In this document: positions 12,441 to 26,194 of the stretch, piece after piece
How the letters are laid out: every line of letters begins with the position of its first letter
Position numbering within the stretch: the stretch's first letter is position 1
NCBI RefSeq assembly: GCF_021018805.1
Contig: NC_086247.1
Coordinates: 134,085,602-134,149,601 of the forward strand
DNA length: 64,000 nucleotides
Reading direction: 5' to 3'
Source of the DNA: Prinia subflava
Taxonomy: Eukaryota > Chordata > Aves > Passeriformes > Cisticolidae
Notes under the pieces: model-generated
Databases searched by the model: none
The model's input: the letters and a program-made list of their open reading frames with translations, nothing else
Told to the model about the DNA's origin: nothing
Translations under genes and position numbers: made by a program

Positions 12441-15400
12441 AATTAAAGTGGACTAACCAAAGTTGAATAATTTGAATACAGAATGTTTTTTGCCTTTTAG
12501 TACAAAGAATTATTTCTTTAAATCTGAAAAGCATAGCAAAGCTAAACTGCTAAATGGCACAAAGCAATCTCTTAATGTCTGCACTTTCTGCTTTCTCAAC
12601 ATAAAGATTCTTATCAGTTGCATCTTACTGGTCCACTGTGGCAGGAAAAAAAGGACAGTGTTGAAGTTTATGATACAGAAATTTGGGAATTCTTTTCTGA
12701 CTGAAATACAGTTTTTCATATGTGTGATGGAACCTGTGACAGTCAAGCACTGGACTAAACACCTTTTTGGTGGTTGCTTTTAGCAACTGCTTATGAAGGA
12801 TTATAAAAAATATGTTTAAATTGCTTTTTCCTGATATCCCTTCCAGACTCCTCAAATGAAGGGATTTCTTGAGCCAAATGTTGCTTCTGAGATATCACAT
12901 TCAATAAACACTTGCCTTCCTGTCAGCAATTAGCTTAATCATAGATATGTGATGTGCATTATGGAAAGAGCTTTTTCAATTGTTTAAAGTGCATGTAGCC
13001 TCACTGCAACTCCTCCCATTCTGAGTGATTTTTTGTGCAATTACTCCTCTTGATTTCAAGGTAATTCTGCATGAGTTGAGATGATTAATTTAATTTAATT
13101 TTGCAGAACTAGGTCTGAAACAAATATACAAATCCTGCCCTGATTCTGATGTGCTGAGCAGCTTCCAGAAGGTACTGAGAAACATTCAGCTGTGTAATTT
13201 CAGCTCTTTACCTGCTCTCAGTTTCTGGTACCAGGACTCCTCCCCTACCTTATTTATACTTTTGTATGAGAACTAAATTATGTTCTTTCTTTCTCCTCTG
13301 ATGAGCTGTGGAAATAGGTTGCTCTGATGAGCAAGTTACAGAACAGATATATATTCTTTGTGAAGCAAATGCTTCCTAGTGAAGGCACAATTATTCTCAT
13401 ATTACAGAGAGGAATAGAGTCTACTCTCCTACAGCAGACTCTCAGACATGTTAGTTCCCAAAAGTTTCGTATTAGCTTATCAAAATACAAAGAGAAAAAA
13501 AATACTGAAACCCACTGTTTATGATAGCCTACACCCATGGGCTTGTGATCCCTTAGTCAACCACTGACTAACCCTAAAGCAAACAAAAACTTAGAGATCA
13601 TTTTAAAAGTAGATATGGATTAATTTTCAGTGCCCGTTAGTTATGAGAATCTGTAGCAAACACCCCAATGCAAGTCTAGACAGACATGTGCATATTTCAG
13701 AAACTTTGTCCCAAACAATTTATCCAAGGGAACACAGGAAGTCTCTATCTGACAGAGGGGTGAACCGAGCTCTTTGTAAGGCCCGAATTACAATCCTAGC
13801 TTCTTTTACTTAGGTGTGCAAATACTACAATTGCTTTTTATGTTGATGTAACTTTGAAAGTTGAGCTGAGAAGACATGTCTAGTGCTTCTGTTTTCAAAG
13901 TTTACATTTTTTTTCCCAGAGCTTGTGCTTGATTTTATTAAGGTAAGATTTTTAAAAAGTGGTTTCTCAGTATTTCATCTGTTTGTGTTGGCACTGAGTC
14001 ACTTCACGACCTTCAGTGGTGACAGTCACTTCAAGCAATAGCAGGGCTTCACTGGGTGTAAGCAAAATCTATTCTTGAATCAGATGGTGCAGATGAAAAT
14101 TGGAAACATTAATTATTTTAAAGAGAAGAGTTACCATAGTTTTATGTGCCTAATGTTTGCTTCCACAGCAAACAAGATTACCAGCATGATCATGTTTGGG
14201 TAATGTTATTGTATTTGAAATATTTGTCTACTATTTATTAATGTGTCTGAAAGAGGAAAAGCCATTTCCGGCAGTGTGTACTTAAAGCTGCATGGGAACA
14301 TAGGTTCCCATCCAGATATGTTCTGTGAATGTATTGTACCCACATCTATTAAGAAAATGCCAACTTTTGGCTATATATGCTTATCAGGCATCTTGATCAC
14401 ATTTAAGAACCAAATTTATTTATACAGCTTCCACCATAGGCAGAGAGATGTTAATCAGAAAGCCAGTTAATCTTTATTTCTGCCACAGAGCTCTTTGGCT
14501 TTTGTGGTGTTTGTCAGTAGTGAGTAGTTCTATGAGGATTTTCACCTGGTGTCAAACCTGAACACCTGAAGTCTCATCAGCATATGAAAATTTGAGTTCC
14601 TGTGGCACTTAGAGAGAACTTATCTCACTAATTAAGGTTAGTGCCTGTGCTGTAAACCTCTTTACATTATCTTTAAAAAGATACTGAAGGTGGAATATTA
14701 GTACATATAAATCAAGACCTCTAGCCTTACAGAGGGCTGGAAACAGTTCCTATAGACATTGAAACAGAAATGAAATAAGTTTTACACCAAAGAGATTCAT
14801 CCATCAAATTCATCATTTTAGTCAATGTTCTCTAAAAATTCCAAGAAAAATAATAGAATATGATTTTGTGTCCTTACAAAAGAGAAGACTCTGCAAAAAT
14901 GTTCTTATGATACATTCTCTTTTAGTTTGTTTTAAATCTGTACAGTTTGTTCATAGAGATTTGAAACAGACCTGTTTTTAAAGCCAGATACATCTTTCTG
15001 TTGCTTCAAGCCTAACAGAGAGAGAGCATAATATGCCAATGTTTTCATTGAGTCAAATCCTGAGTAAGGACTGGAGAACTTCATCACTTGCAGCCCTTAA
15101 ATCAGGACTAGGTTTCTCTGTAAGAGGTATGCAATTACTCAAACAGACGTTTTGTGCTTGATGGAGAGATTACTTGGTGAGGTTTTACAGCCAGTCAGGC
15201 AGTTCTAACTAGATAATCATAATGTTCCTTTGAAATTTTAAATACATGAATCTATAGATAAAGGAATTTTCCTAGAAGAAGCTGTTTAGCGTTTCTGCCT
15301 TTCATCTATTCTTAGTTTTCAGACACTCTTAGGATTAAATGATCTTGCTTTCCTACACAGAAAACTAGAGAGAAAAGGAAAGGTTGAAAGAATTCATTTG

Positions 15401-16099
15401 CTATGGTATTTTTTCTTGGAAGTTAGATGGCAGAGGGCCTCATAGAGGATACTTCAATTCCAAACTACCAGCACTCCTGAGAGCTGACCTTGTACCTCTA
15501 TTTTCTGTATATGTTACACATTATCCAGTGGCGCCTAAGATAAATAGTTCCTTCTCTGCAGTCAGTTATAGTAATGCCCTCAAGTTTCTGGAGCTCATCT
15601 GCATGTTTTAAATACTGCCTTTACTGTATTTTGTGCTTTAAACATGAATGTGGCATTTTCTCCAGAGACAGAAATATACCTTTTCATATAAGAAAACATA
15701 GTTAGTTTTGGTATTTACCCTTGAACTGTTTTTCTATCACCCTGCCATTGCACTTGAGAAAGCAAATTATCATTGTAACAGTTTTAAACAGGTTTATGGC
15801 TGTCTGATGTACGGATTAGGGCTGCTATTTTATCAATGTTCTTAGCTTTCTTTCTTTACTGTAACTTTTTGTCAAGCCTTCCTGTAATTTTAAAAATAAG
15901 CTGCCTTCTATTGTGAGTGTAGCTGTAGGAATGTGACTACAGAAAATACAGGCAGGAGTTGCACAATGGCTTTAATCAAAACAAAAAGTCCTGCAATTTA
16001 TTTCACTAGACCCACCTACATTCCCTTCTCCGCAAAAGAACAAAAAATCCACACATGGAGCTGTTGCTCTGGGTCACGTAGGGGAATGTAAGAAGTGGC
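12441..16099. other. Intergenic, no gene recognised
   Basis: AT-rich sequence after SLC39A12. Short open frames on both strands lack domains. No LINE, LTR or RNA gene was recognised. Confidence 0.6.
12903..12908 (+). terminator. SLC39A12: Poly(A) signal AATAAA, distal candidate
   Basis: Second AATAAA on the coding strand, about 800 bp after the stop, followed by CACTTGCCTTCCTGTC. It could define an alternative longer 3' UTR. Nothing in the sequence decides between the two. Confidence 0.4.
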
Positions 16100-16520
16100 T
16101 CTTTCCTTTTATGTCCCTGATAACAGGGCCGAGCGCGGCGGGAGACCCTGGAGTCCTGCGCTCCGTGCCAAGCCGCGGTCGGAGCGGCGCCCGGGGCGGC
16201 GGTGCGGGGCCCGCGGGGCGGGCGGGGCCCGGGGAGCCGAGGGCGGCACTTGGGCCCTGGCAGCCGGAGGACCAAGGGGTTATTTTCACTGTCTCACCCT
16301 GCAGCAGCTCGCTGCCTGCTGTGGAAGTGGAAACTGCTGTGACAGTGGTCCGGCCGATACCCCCGTGGGTGCGGCTCCCGGAGGCAGTAACCCGCAGGAC
16401 CAGCGGTCAGGGCCATCCCCGGGATCCCCAGGGAGCTCCATCTCCACGCTGCGGCTGCAGGGCACCCAAACGGAGACGTGACCGCGTTAAGCACAGGATT
16501 AGCTCGCAACCTAAATCCGC
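16100..16520. promoter_or_regulatory. Orphan CpG island in the intergenic region
   Basis: A sharply bounded GC-rich, CpG-rich block in otherwise AT-rich DNA, densest at 16,125-16,260 (blocks such as GAGCGCGGCGGG, GGAGCGGCGCCCGGGGCGG and GCGGGGCGGGCGGGGCCC, which contain GC-box-like sequences). The right half (to 16,520) is less extreme but still has frequent CpG. It lies about 4 kb beyond the SLC39A12 stop and 24 kb before CACNB2. Open frames exist in several phases here, as expected in stop-poor GC-rich DNA, and none resembles a known protein. It may be a promoter for an unannotated non-coding RNA, a distal alternative CACNB2 promoter, or a regulatory island. Confidence 0.6.
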
Positions 16521-19500
16521 CTGGCACCATTTACATATCGGCCCGAGATAATGCAGACCAGCTCTAACGCAGCGCTGTAGGTGTGTCTATATGTGACATC
16601 GTTTTGTTCCTCTGCAGCTGGCTGGGGAACCCTCCTCCTTTTCCCAGGAGCCAGAAGGACCTAATTGGAGCCACCCAAGAGAGGTGACATGAGCTATGCG
16701 TAGGGAAACAGACTGGTCAGATATTATGACATATTCCAGTCTTGATTTAAATCACACCAAATCGTCGTCCATGGACTCTCATGCTGCAGGGGGGGCAGCA
16801 GGACAGTGCCTGCACTGCTCTGCTGGGCAGCTGCCCAGGCTGTCCTCGGCAGGCTGCAGGGTGGGTGAACAGCAGCCATAGCTCAGGCCTGCCAAGTGTT
16901 CAGAGTATCCCAGGTGTCCCTGTGTTGCTGGTGTATATCCACCAGCATATCACCTCAGGAAAACTCTTTTTATCTTTTCTGGTAAGGACTTTCTAGTGTT
17001 TGTCCTTCCACCTGCTATGCAAATACAGTAAGCCATATGATATAGGCTGTTACCTGCTCTTGTCCACCACCCACGCAGATCATTTTGGACAGGCTTTTGT
17101 GTTGCCACAGTTTATTTCTTCAGACAGGGAAACAGAATGATGGACAATTAACTGAGAATCACAAAAAATGAGATGATATTCTACACGCAGTGGGACTGGT
17201 AATGCAACTCATTTTTGGAGAGACACTGCTGTGAGTACTGAGCACAAACACAAGTAAGTCATCTTGTGATTCCACACTGAAGTGTGTTGGTGTTGTCTTG
17301 GTGGTCTTGGGTGGTTTTATCACTAACAGGTAGAGTGCCCTAGCTTCAAGACTTCAAATGCCATCTATGTATTCGTTTGCAAGGGCATAGTATGAGCTCT
17401 GGAGCAAGAGTGCACCTACTTTTTGACTGTCATCCCAATCCAGAAGGGGATGGATATTGAATTTAAGTATACAACCAAATGCCAGCATATGCACGGTACA
17501 GTAACTCAGGAGCAGATAGCTGCCATTATCAGCAAGTTTAGTGATTTGTAAATGGGCAACATACATCTAGTGGTTCAGTATGCCCAGGACAGCACAGCAG
17601 CATTCAGAAAACATCTACACTGTGCTATAGCCATGAATGCAATTCTTTTCCCAGGTACTATCCACATGAGAAGTCCTATGCATGTTAAAATCATTCTGTT
17701 ACACTCCAGAACATTACTGATGATATTTTTTTGCACAAGGTTTCATAGAAAAAGAAAAAATGGACAATAAGGTCTCTTCTGTAATATGGTCAAAAACTGA
17801 ACACAAGTGCTAACTGTAAATTGCACAGTGGGTCCTCATCCTGCACACAGGCAAAGCATCTCCCTTTTCACTTTGAGACAAACAAGGCAAAGCTGATAAG
17901 GAACAGGAAAGCCAGAACAAGGAACTGTTCTAAAGAAAGTTCTTATAGATGTGTAAGTTGTATAGGTGTAAATGGAAATACAAACAACAAATACATAAAT
18001 AATTACTCTCTCCTCATTGCAGTACCTTCTCACTAATAAACAAATCCCCACACAGTTCTCTCAAATATTATGGAATATTATCTCTCAAATATTATTCTCT
18101 CAATAAGCTGGAAAATATTGTGGCTAAGAAGTCAGGTTTTACCACTGGAAGTAGTTCACATATTACAAAATAGATGACTTTTAGTAAGTCTTAGTTTTGA
18201 GACAGGCATTGAAAATATGATCTATATCTTCATAGGCATGTAGTTTGGAAAATTCATATTCTTCGTTGATGAAATCATTATAATTTTGTGCACAGGAAGT
18301 AAATTCTGTCTCAAGTAATGAGAGGAAAAAACCTTAAGAGAGCACAGTCCATTTTTATCATTTCCTACTACTATAAAATCCAATTTTCAAATTGGCTTTT
18401 TGTACTTGCAATTAGCAAGAATATGCCATTTGTCTAGACAACACAGTAGCTGAAAATCTGATGTTTCTGGCATTATTAGGGTAGACTAAGAACACACATG
18501 ACTATTTCTAAATTCCTTTCTAGCACGTCATATTTTATTACACCATCAAAATTCTTGGGTTGGAGTGCACATAATTACCCCTTCATTCTTGACTGTGATT
18601 CCTGCTCGTGGAGCAGTGCTTTCTAGAAGTAATTAAAATGTATTTCACTGGAGTGAAGTGGCTTTTTCTGTTTCCTTCCCTTTCTCTCACCTAATTTCTC
18701 CCACCAATATAATTCTTGCTATGTGTTAAGTTTCAGTTTTGGTGAAGAAAACCTGTTTTTTTAGAGACATTTCATTACTATAGTAATTGGTGTTGGATCA
18801 TGGGCAAGAGATATTTCAGAAAGGATGGTTTGTATTCTAAGGAAGCATAAATTGAGCAAGAAGTTCCTACCTTTTTTTAGTTGGTTTGCTGCTTGAAGTT
18901 TTTTAACTTGTTTTATTTTATTATAAAATACTATACTCCAGCTTTAAAAGGAAAAAAAAAAAAAAAGAACAAGTAAAACCCCAACAAAACATTTAAATGT
19001 CGAGGTGCAAATACCAACACTGATATTCACCAGTTTACATTCGACTGCAAGTGATCAGGTCTTCTGCACATCTCAAATGACTCTTTTAAAGCTATTGCTT
19101 CCCAGCTGACACATATTAACTGACCCTGGGCATGTGTGCAGTGTTTTGAATATTCTCAGTAAAACAATTGCCAACCACTTTCATTTCTACAGCCCAATAG
19201 TATTACAGATGAGGACACGGAGAAACAGTTTCTAATAATGAATAAATATTGGATTTATGCAATATAAACTGAAAATTGCTGATGACTTAAAGTAGGTATG
19301 TACTTGCAATACACTCTAGCTGTTTATAGTTCTGGTATGAATATAAACTATAACAATAGCAAGAGTGTTTTTGAGTATGTCATATTGATTTCAAGTAACA
19401 AATATTCCATACTTTTTCCCTTCAGAATTCACAACACAAAGGGTATCTCAGACATTAAGAACAAACCTTCAGGCCCCTGGCTTTCTCATGAATTACATTT

Positions 19501-21424
19501 TTGTATGTTCAAAATGGTTATTTGAATAGTAAAAAGGCCCTGTCCTGTCTTCTGTACTTTTGACCTATTTATTTCAGAAATAGTCACCTTTTCCAAAGAA
19601 TTGCCAAGCTTGTTCCCCAGGGAAATTGTTGGTTCACATGGCAAGACACACAAAGTTTTGGCAGAAGACATTTACATTTGCTATATTCATGGTTACAAAA
19701 TAGCATCAGATGTCAGACTCAAATCTTTGCTCTCTAATGCCCCTGAAATAAGTGAGACTTTGCAGCATGTAAAGAATAAATCACTTCTGAATTCTCAGTT
19801 TTTTTGTTTTATATTGGTAAAATTTTATTAAAAGCAGTAATTTCTGCTTCATGCTCTTTTAAACAATGGACAACATGGGCTTTTGGATTCTTTATGACAA
19901 AACTCCCAAGTCTGCACAGTGCCTGTGTTACTGAGATCAACATGATAAGGAGATCATCTGAAATACAGCTGGCAACCAGCACTGTTTCTTGAGTACTGAA
20001 AGTTCCTAGGCAGTATGTTTGATAAAAAACACATTGCGTGTTCATTTATCCCCTATGTCTATTTAAAATGTGAGATATAAACATCTCTACTACAGAGCAA
20101 CTCAGAAACCTGTATCTGGTTTACATCCTTCAGTCACCACAAGGACACTTCATTAGCTAATTCATTGTGGAACTGATTTTTAACAAAATAAAAACAAATT
20201 CAATTTCTGAAGTTTAACCAGATCATGTAATACGTTTCCAGTAAGTCTACCACCACAGTTATAGCTGCCTTGTGTTATTATTTTCTGGTGACAGATAGGC
20301 TGCTGCAAATACTTCTGCCATAATTAATCTGCTCCAAGGGAAAAAAATAAAAAGGAAAAAGGGTTGAAAGTAAACTTCTAAGTTACTTGGTACTGCACCT
20401 TACAGTGTGAATGGATCCTTGTGGTTTTGAGGTCTATGAATGTAAGACAAATAAGACAAAACAATTTCCCATGCAGTTACAGGGAAGAAGCACTGTTTGA
20501 TATGTCTGTGATACCAGATAATAATCATCAATAGTAATGTAACAATTTTGGCACTAGTCTGCTTGTCTTTGACTCAGTCTGTCGGCTATGTCTACTATTT
20601 TCACGCTAATTATCCAGTGTTCCATATTACCTACTTAAATGAGAGAATAATCAATCAAGCTCTGTCAGGAAAACTCTAATGAAGAAGACAGTGCCTTCAA
20701 AAATGAGATTTTTTCCATGTCTTGTCTCTTACATTACTCATCAGCTGAATTATGAAGAATGGTAAGGAAATGGAAAGAATTTCTACTAGAGTTCAACAGA
20801 AAGCGCAAAACATGGGGATTTCCAACCAGTTTTAAGCAGCATCTTTGTGTGCTTTAAGTAACCCCTAGGGCTTGGTAAGTTTGTCAATTTGGCTATCAGT
20901 AGTTAGATACAGCAAAAGAAACTTCCTTAGCTCTCTGGTCTTATCTTTGTACGTGACTTTGTAAGGGAGCACAGGGGCAGTAGGACAGGAAAGAATTGTC
21001 AGTGAAAAGCCCCAGATATCTGCACGGAAACTACTTGTTTCTAGGTATGGCTAATGCAAAAGGTAGCAAAATATATTAATCCTACCTTTTTCTCTGGCGT
21101 TTAGAGGCCTTTGAGATTCCACAGGTAATGCAGTCTGGATATAGAGAATTGGATGTAATCCCCTCTTGATAGGTTTTCTATCTGATCACTCTGATCATCT
21201 GATCACTCTGTTAGAGATTGGTTGAAGGAAGCTACTCTGCCAAGTTGTATAAAATGTAATTGCAGATCAGAATGCTCAAAAACTAATCCAAAACTAGTTG
21301 GTCCCACTTCCAGACACTGCTTGTGCATTTGCTCCAGGGCCTTGGAGCAAAGATTAGAATCCCCAAGTGATAAATTGGTCACCAGGCTGAAGAATAATAG
21401 CCAAAGAAGAGCTGAGGTGGGCAA
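16521..21424. other. Intergenic, no gene recognised
   Basis: AT-rich unique sequence with a short poly-A run near 18,950-18,966 and a small tandem duplication (TCTGATCACTCTG twice, 18 bp apart, at about 21,181-21,210). Nothing supports a gene. Confidence 0.55.
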
Positions 21425-22170
21425 ACACCTCTGGAGATTCTCTAGTCCTACCACCCTAGCTCAGAGCAGGCTCAGCTAGACAAGGTTTCCCACAGTCATG
21501 TCCAGCTAAGAGTTAAGAATCTCCAAGGATGGAGACTGCACAACCTCTCTGGGTGACCTGTGCCAGTGCCCAGTCAGCCCGTTTCAGTTTGTGCCTTCAC
21601 CTCTTGTCCTGTCACTAAGAACCACTGAGAAGAGTCTGCCTCAATCTTCTGCACAACAGTTTAACTTCAAGTATTGCTACTCATGGATAGGATGTCTCCA
21701 AGCCTTCTCTTCCTGAGGCTGAACAGTCCCAGCTCTCTCAGCTTCTTCTCCTCATGCAGCAAATGCTACAAGCCCGTAAGCATCTTTGTAAAACTTTGCT
21801 GACCTCGTATTTCCATGTGTTTCTTGTCCTGGGAAGTCCAGCACTGGGCCCAGCACTCCAGATATGTCTCATCAGGGCTGAGTCGAGAGGCAATGCCGGC
21901 AATGCTGACAGACAAGCTGGACATGACCCAGCCACCTGTCCTTACAGCACAAAAGGGCAAAAGTCTCCTTTGCAAAGCTGATTTCCAGCTTGATCCCAGC
22001 CTCTACTGTCCGTGGGGTTATTCCTCCCCAGGGACAGGACTTGGCATTTTGACTTTTTGAACTTGATGAACAAAACTCCTGTTTGTCATTTTTTCCAGCT
22101 CATCAAGACCCCTCTCAATGGCAGCACAAACCCCAGTTCTGTACCACCTGCAAATCACATACCTTCTTTT
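21425..22170 (-). mobile_element. CR1 LINE fragment, reverse orientation
   Basis: The + strand carries the reverse complement of the CR1 3' region. Diagnostic stretches are TCCAAGGATGGAGACTGCAC followed by AACCTCTCTGGG near 21,525, TGTGCCTTCACCTCTTGTCC near 21,590, GGCTGAACAGTCCCAGCTCT near 21,718, and GGGGTTATTCCTCCCCAGG near 22,014. They cover the C-terminal end of the reverse-transcriptase ORF and the start of the 3' UTR, and appear in the order expected for a minus-strand insertion. The frame is broken by many changes, and the terminal ATTCTATG octamers are not seen at the 21.4-kb end. This is an old, inactive fragment. The 158-codon forward frame at 22,012-22,488 is partly a shadow of it. 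Confidence 0.88.
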
Positions 22171-25100
22171 TTTTCCACTTCCAACCTTTTACCTTATATT
22201 AATTCCTATAGAGTTCTGAAAAGAATAGAGTCATGCCTCAGAGCTGCCAGTAAGCGTGATGTAAGCATAGTCCTTTGGAGAGTAGGAGACAGGGATCTCA
22301 AGCCCCTCCTGATAAAACCAACAAGGCAATATCCCAGCAACATTCTTCACACAATAGATATCTTGCCTAAGAATAGGGATCTGTGGAACCATCTCTGGAA
22401 AGGCAGTGATCATACTTTCAGTCAGAGGACAGTTCACAAATTATGCAATTTTGAAGCATGTCTTTGCTGGGCCTTAGAAAACTCTTAATTTCTAGGTCTT
22501 TAATCCTTGAGAGATAACATTCGGAATTGCTCAGACTGTAACAGAAGCTGAATTTAGGGAGCTTACCAATCAAATGGAGTTATTTAACAAGTTTATGTAA
22601 CTCTAGAAGTTATTTCTATATTGCAACTTTACCCTGATTTTGTCTTTTCCATCCAGCCTTACTGAGTTCCAAGACTGTACAATATTCTCTGTCAAACTAC
22701 TGCTATAGACTCTAGAGATGGTAAAGGAATGAGATGAGACAGATGTGAGATAGTTATTTTATTCTAACACTCTCAGCCAGTCCACGTCCCTGCAAATTAG
22801 TATAATTTATGTTGTACAAAAACCACTAGAGCTACAGATTTATGTTAAAAGTTTAAATAGGTACTCATTTTTGAAAAATAAAAAGTGCAAACTCTACTTA
22901 CTACCATCTTAATTTCTGCTTTTATGTCAGTATGTGAAGTACCCAAACATTGTCTCATAAATAAGCTTGTTTGAAAATCTGAAATTGAAAGAATGTTTTA
23001 TTTTCATATGTTAACAGCTTACTTGCTGTCAATAAACTCCTTCAGCTTCCTGCACTGCACAGATCTGACTGTACTTTCCATGCTTTTCTTAATGCCAAAA
23101 TGTGCCCATCAGATAAAGTTTTCTATTTGGATAGCACTTCTTGTCTTTCCAAAGCTGTTCATAAGTCTGGAACACAGGCTTTAAAATGCCAAGTTTGTAA
23201 GATGTCTCTTTATCTGAGTGAATGTGCCCTCAGTTAAAGCAATAGCCCCTTACACTTCAGAGATTGCCTTAGGAGAGACAAGGAAGAAATTAAAGGTAAA
23301 TGTGAGTGAACTTCAATAAAAAATTAAATATATTTCAAAGGTGATCTCAGTGCATTTATTTAAATAAAAAAATATAAATCACAAATCCTTTAATTAAAAT
23401 AGTTTTCAGAGCCCCTTAAAGAATCAGTGTAGGAAGCAGTTCACCCTGAATCTCAATTGCTTATTTCTTGCTATCAAAAAATTTATAGTTGCTAATGTAG
23501 AAACTTCCACAGTGCTTCCTCTGTAGAAAATGAAAATTAAATCTTTGGGAATTCACAAATTCAAACTTCTGTGCAGTTTCACTTACTTTTGCTACTTTGA
23601 TCACACACTTTCTCTAAGGCTTCCTCAGGCAGTTTCAAATAGCTGACATTCACAAAGGTGCAACAAAACAGAGCGGAGGGTATTCAGCAGGCCTAGGGCA
23701 ACAATATTTGTTCCTATTGACTTTTTTCCAAAATGTTCAAAATTTGTTCCTGCTAGGGAATGCTTTTATTTGCCTTAAGACATACTTTACTGTGGTAAAA
23801 TGAAAGACAATCTTTTGTGCTGTAAACAGCTATGGAACTGTAAATTACTGCTATTCACCGAAGTAATACTGTTTCAATAATATTTAATCCCATGTAAATG
23901 TTTAATGCAAAATCCTAAAAATGCATTTCCTTAAGAATTGTAATTCCTAGCCTTCTCATGACACAAGTTAGTGGGTTTAGAATAAAATAACCTCATTAGT
24001 TTGCAAACCATGGAATTTTTAGATATTGTTTCTTGACACCTTTTAGTTATAAGCAATAAAACAGAAGTTGATGATAAGGCTGCTCTAGAGAAACTAGTAT
24101 GTATTTTCTAAATGCTGTTATTTTTTTCTGGGTCAGATAAAGTTACAGAAAATAACAGTTCATATCATAAATCATTTGAAAATACCAACAATTTTAGTGG
24201 TGACACTACCTGTACATTGCATGTTTATCCCAAGAATACATTTGTGGTCTGAAGAAAATATAGAGGTAATGAAATTGGTGGTAAATGCATTCTTATGTAT
24301 ACTGTATACTTCATACTAATCCCTTCTGTATGGCGTGGGACAGATCCAAGGCAGTAGAAATGAAAATTATAAGGTATTCTTCTGCCAGGAAAATTTACTC
24401 CATTATTATGCCCTGGATATTACAACAAAGAGGGGCTGTTCCTTTTTGAGCTCTCATGGTGAATTGACAAGACATTTAGCTATCATCCTTAAAACTTTTG
24501 GATACACAAAAGCAGGCTTTGCAGTAAATATTTACATTTGATTGTGGTTTTTTGCACTGTGCTAGGACCAAATGGGAAAAAGACTTTAAACCTTCAAAAA
24601 CTGTTGAAGTGATATCTATCTCTTCTCATTTTATAGCATTCCTGTCTTTTAAATGCATTTTTACTTCTCATTTGTGAATTCCTTGAAACATCAGATTTTA
24701 ACATAACAGAAAAGAAGATTTGGAAGCTGCTGTGGAAAACAGGTTACTGGGGTTACCAACCTGTGAACTTGTTTCCTACCCAAGATATTGCAGAGGTTCA
24801 GAAGTTTAGGGTATTTCAGGTCTCTTACATTTTGTAAGGAAATAATACTGGGCATCTGAATAGATCTCATTTTAAAGGTCTGAGTATTTAGGACAGTGGC
24901 TGGTGCAACATCTTGAAGTGAGACTTTCATTGATTTATTTGTTTGTTTATTTAATTTATTTATTACCAAAGTAAGCTAAGTTGCATCCATGTGAAGTTAC
25001 TCCTGAGAAATGGAAAAGGTGGCAGGAACGTAGGTTCAGCATTCTCTGCTTTTTTTCATCAGCCCCTAGAGCAAGACAGTCTCAGTAGGAGAGGCTTTGC

Positions 25101-26188
25101 CTGGAGTGCCCAGCTCAGGGCTCTGCTACTTCACTCCCACAGGTTTCAAATTCCCACCAGCCACAGCAGTACAGGTGAGTTGTATCAGGGTGGGAATTAG
25201 ATAAATGGCTTGGAGTTGTTGATTAGGACTGAAATTTGGGTCCTTTGGTATTACACTAATAAAGGATTGCATCCATATAGGGAAGAGATGTACACTCAGA
25301 ATTTCAACCTGGTTTTCAAGCTGCTGTGAAAAAGGTCTATGCAATAGCTGTCAGTGTTGTAAATCCTCTGAAGGACAATAATCTTAGCAAATTTAGGGAA
25401 CTGCAATAAACCAGCTGCATCAAGTTTTAATACTTGATAGAAGCCCAAAGCACTGCAACAATCAAACTGGAGAAATCTGATCTCCTCTCTAGAGTGACTT
25501 ATCTGGCAATTCTCAGAGAACCTGACCTAATTAGAGCTACTCTTCTTGCACTCATGCTAATGTGAAATGTGACAGAAGCACTTAAAAACTATTCCTGAAA
25601 AAATCTCAGGGGGAAAGGGTGGCTTGTGTATTTATTCTACCTCAGTACCCCAGACAGCAGCTCTACAAACTGAGCTGTCTAAGCTGAAATTGAAATGACT
25701 CATCATTTTAAAGACAATTGTGTTTTAAAGCATGCTTCTATAATAGCTTGAAATGCTCCCTATGGATGGTAAATGAGATGACTGTTTATAAATAAGAGTG
25801 CATATTGGTGTTGCTAATATTTTCCTTGTCTCTGAAAGATTTATGATAATAAATCCAAAATAGTTCATCCTTATAAAGTACAAAAGAAGAGTTTTGTTGA
25901 GGAGAATTGTTTTAAATTATTATTAAAATAACTACAGCTTGCCTGGTCTCTGCCTCAATTCAGAGCTCTGCTATAGGGGTTTATCAATCAAAACAACAAC
26001 TAAGTTATCCCAATTGGCTGTTACTCAGCTTAGTCATTTTAGAACAGCTGATGTCACAGAAAGGAATTTTTTAAAATTATCATTATTTATCATACTAGCC
26101 TGCTTGCTAAGATATCCTTTACTGGACTGGCTTTCTGTTTATGAAGCTGAAATAAAATTCTGACTTTTAAAAAAGGTTTTGCCTAGAC
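22171..26188. other. Intergenic, no gene recognised
   Basis: AT-rich unique sequence between the CR1 fragment and the solo LTR. No coding or RNA signal was recognised. Confidence 0.55.
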
Positions 26189-26194
26189 CTGGTA
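26189..26194. repeat. Target-site duplication, left copy (CTGGTA)
   Basis: Six bases CTGGTA immediately before the TG end of the solo LTR, identical to 27,475-27,480. Confidence 0.85.

Noticed and set aside
13861..13960. Possible CACNB2 beta-2b first exon (a Leu-rich end followed by GTAAGA at 13,943)
   Set aside because: The frame that would resemble LDLLK has no ATG that stays open and the residues do not match MNQGSGLDLLKI.
16006..16551. Several 70-146 codon frames on both strands at the 16-kb CpG island
   Set aside because: Overlapping frames in all phases are expected in stop-poor GC-rich DNA. None has a recognisable domain or splice structure.
17281..17660. Possible processed pseudogene
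   Set aside because: The text looked coding-like in places, but no parent protein could be recognised in any frame, stops are frequent and no A-rich tail follows.
22012..22488. 158-codon forward frame
   Set aside because: It begins inside the reverse-oriented CR1 fragment and is antisense to it. There is no independent coding evidence.
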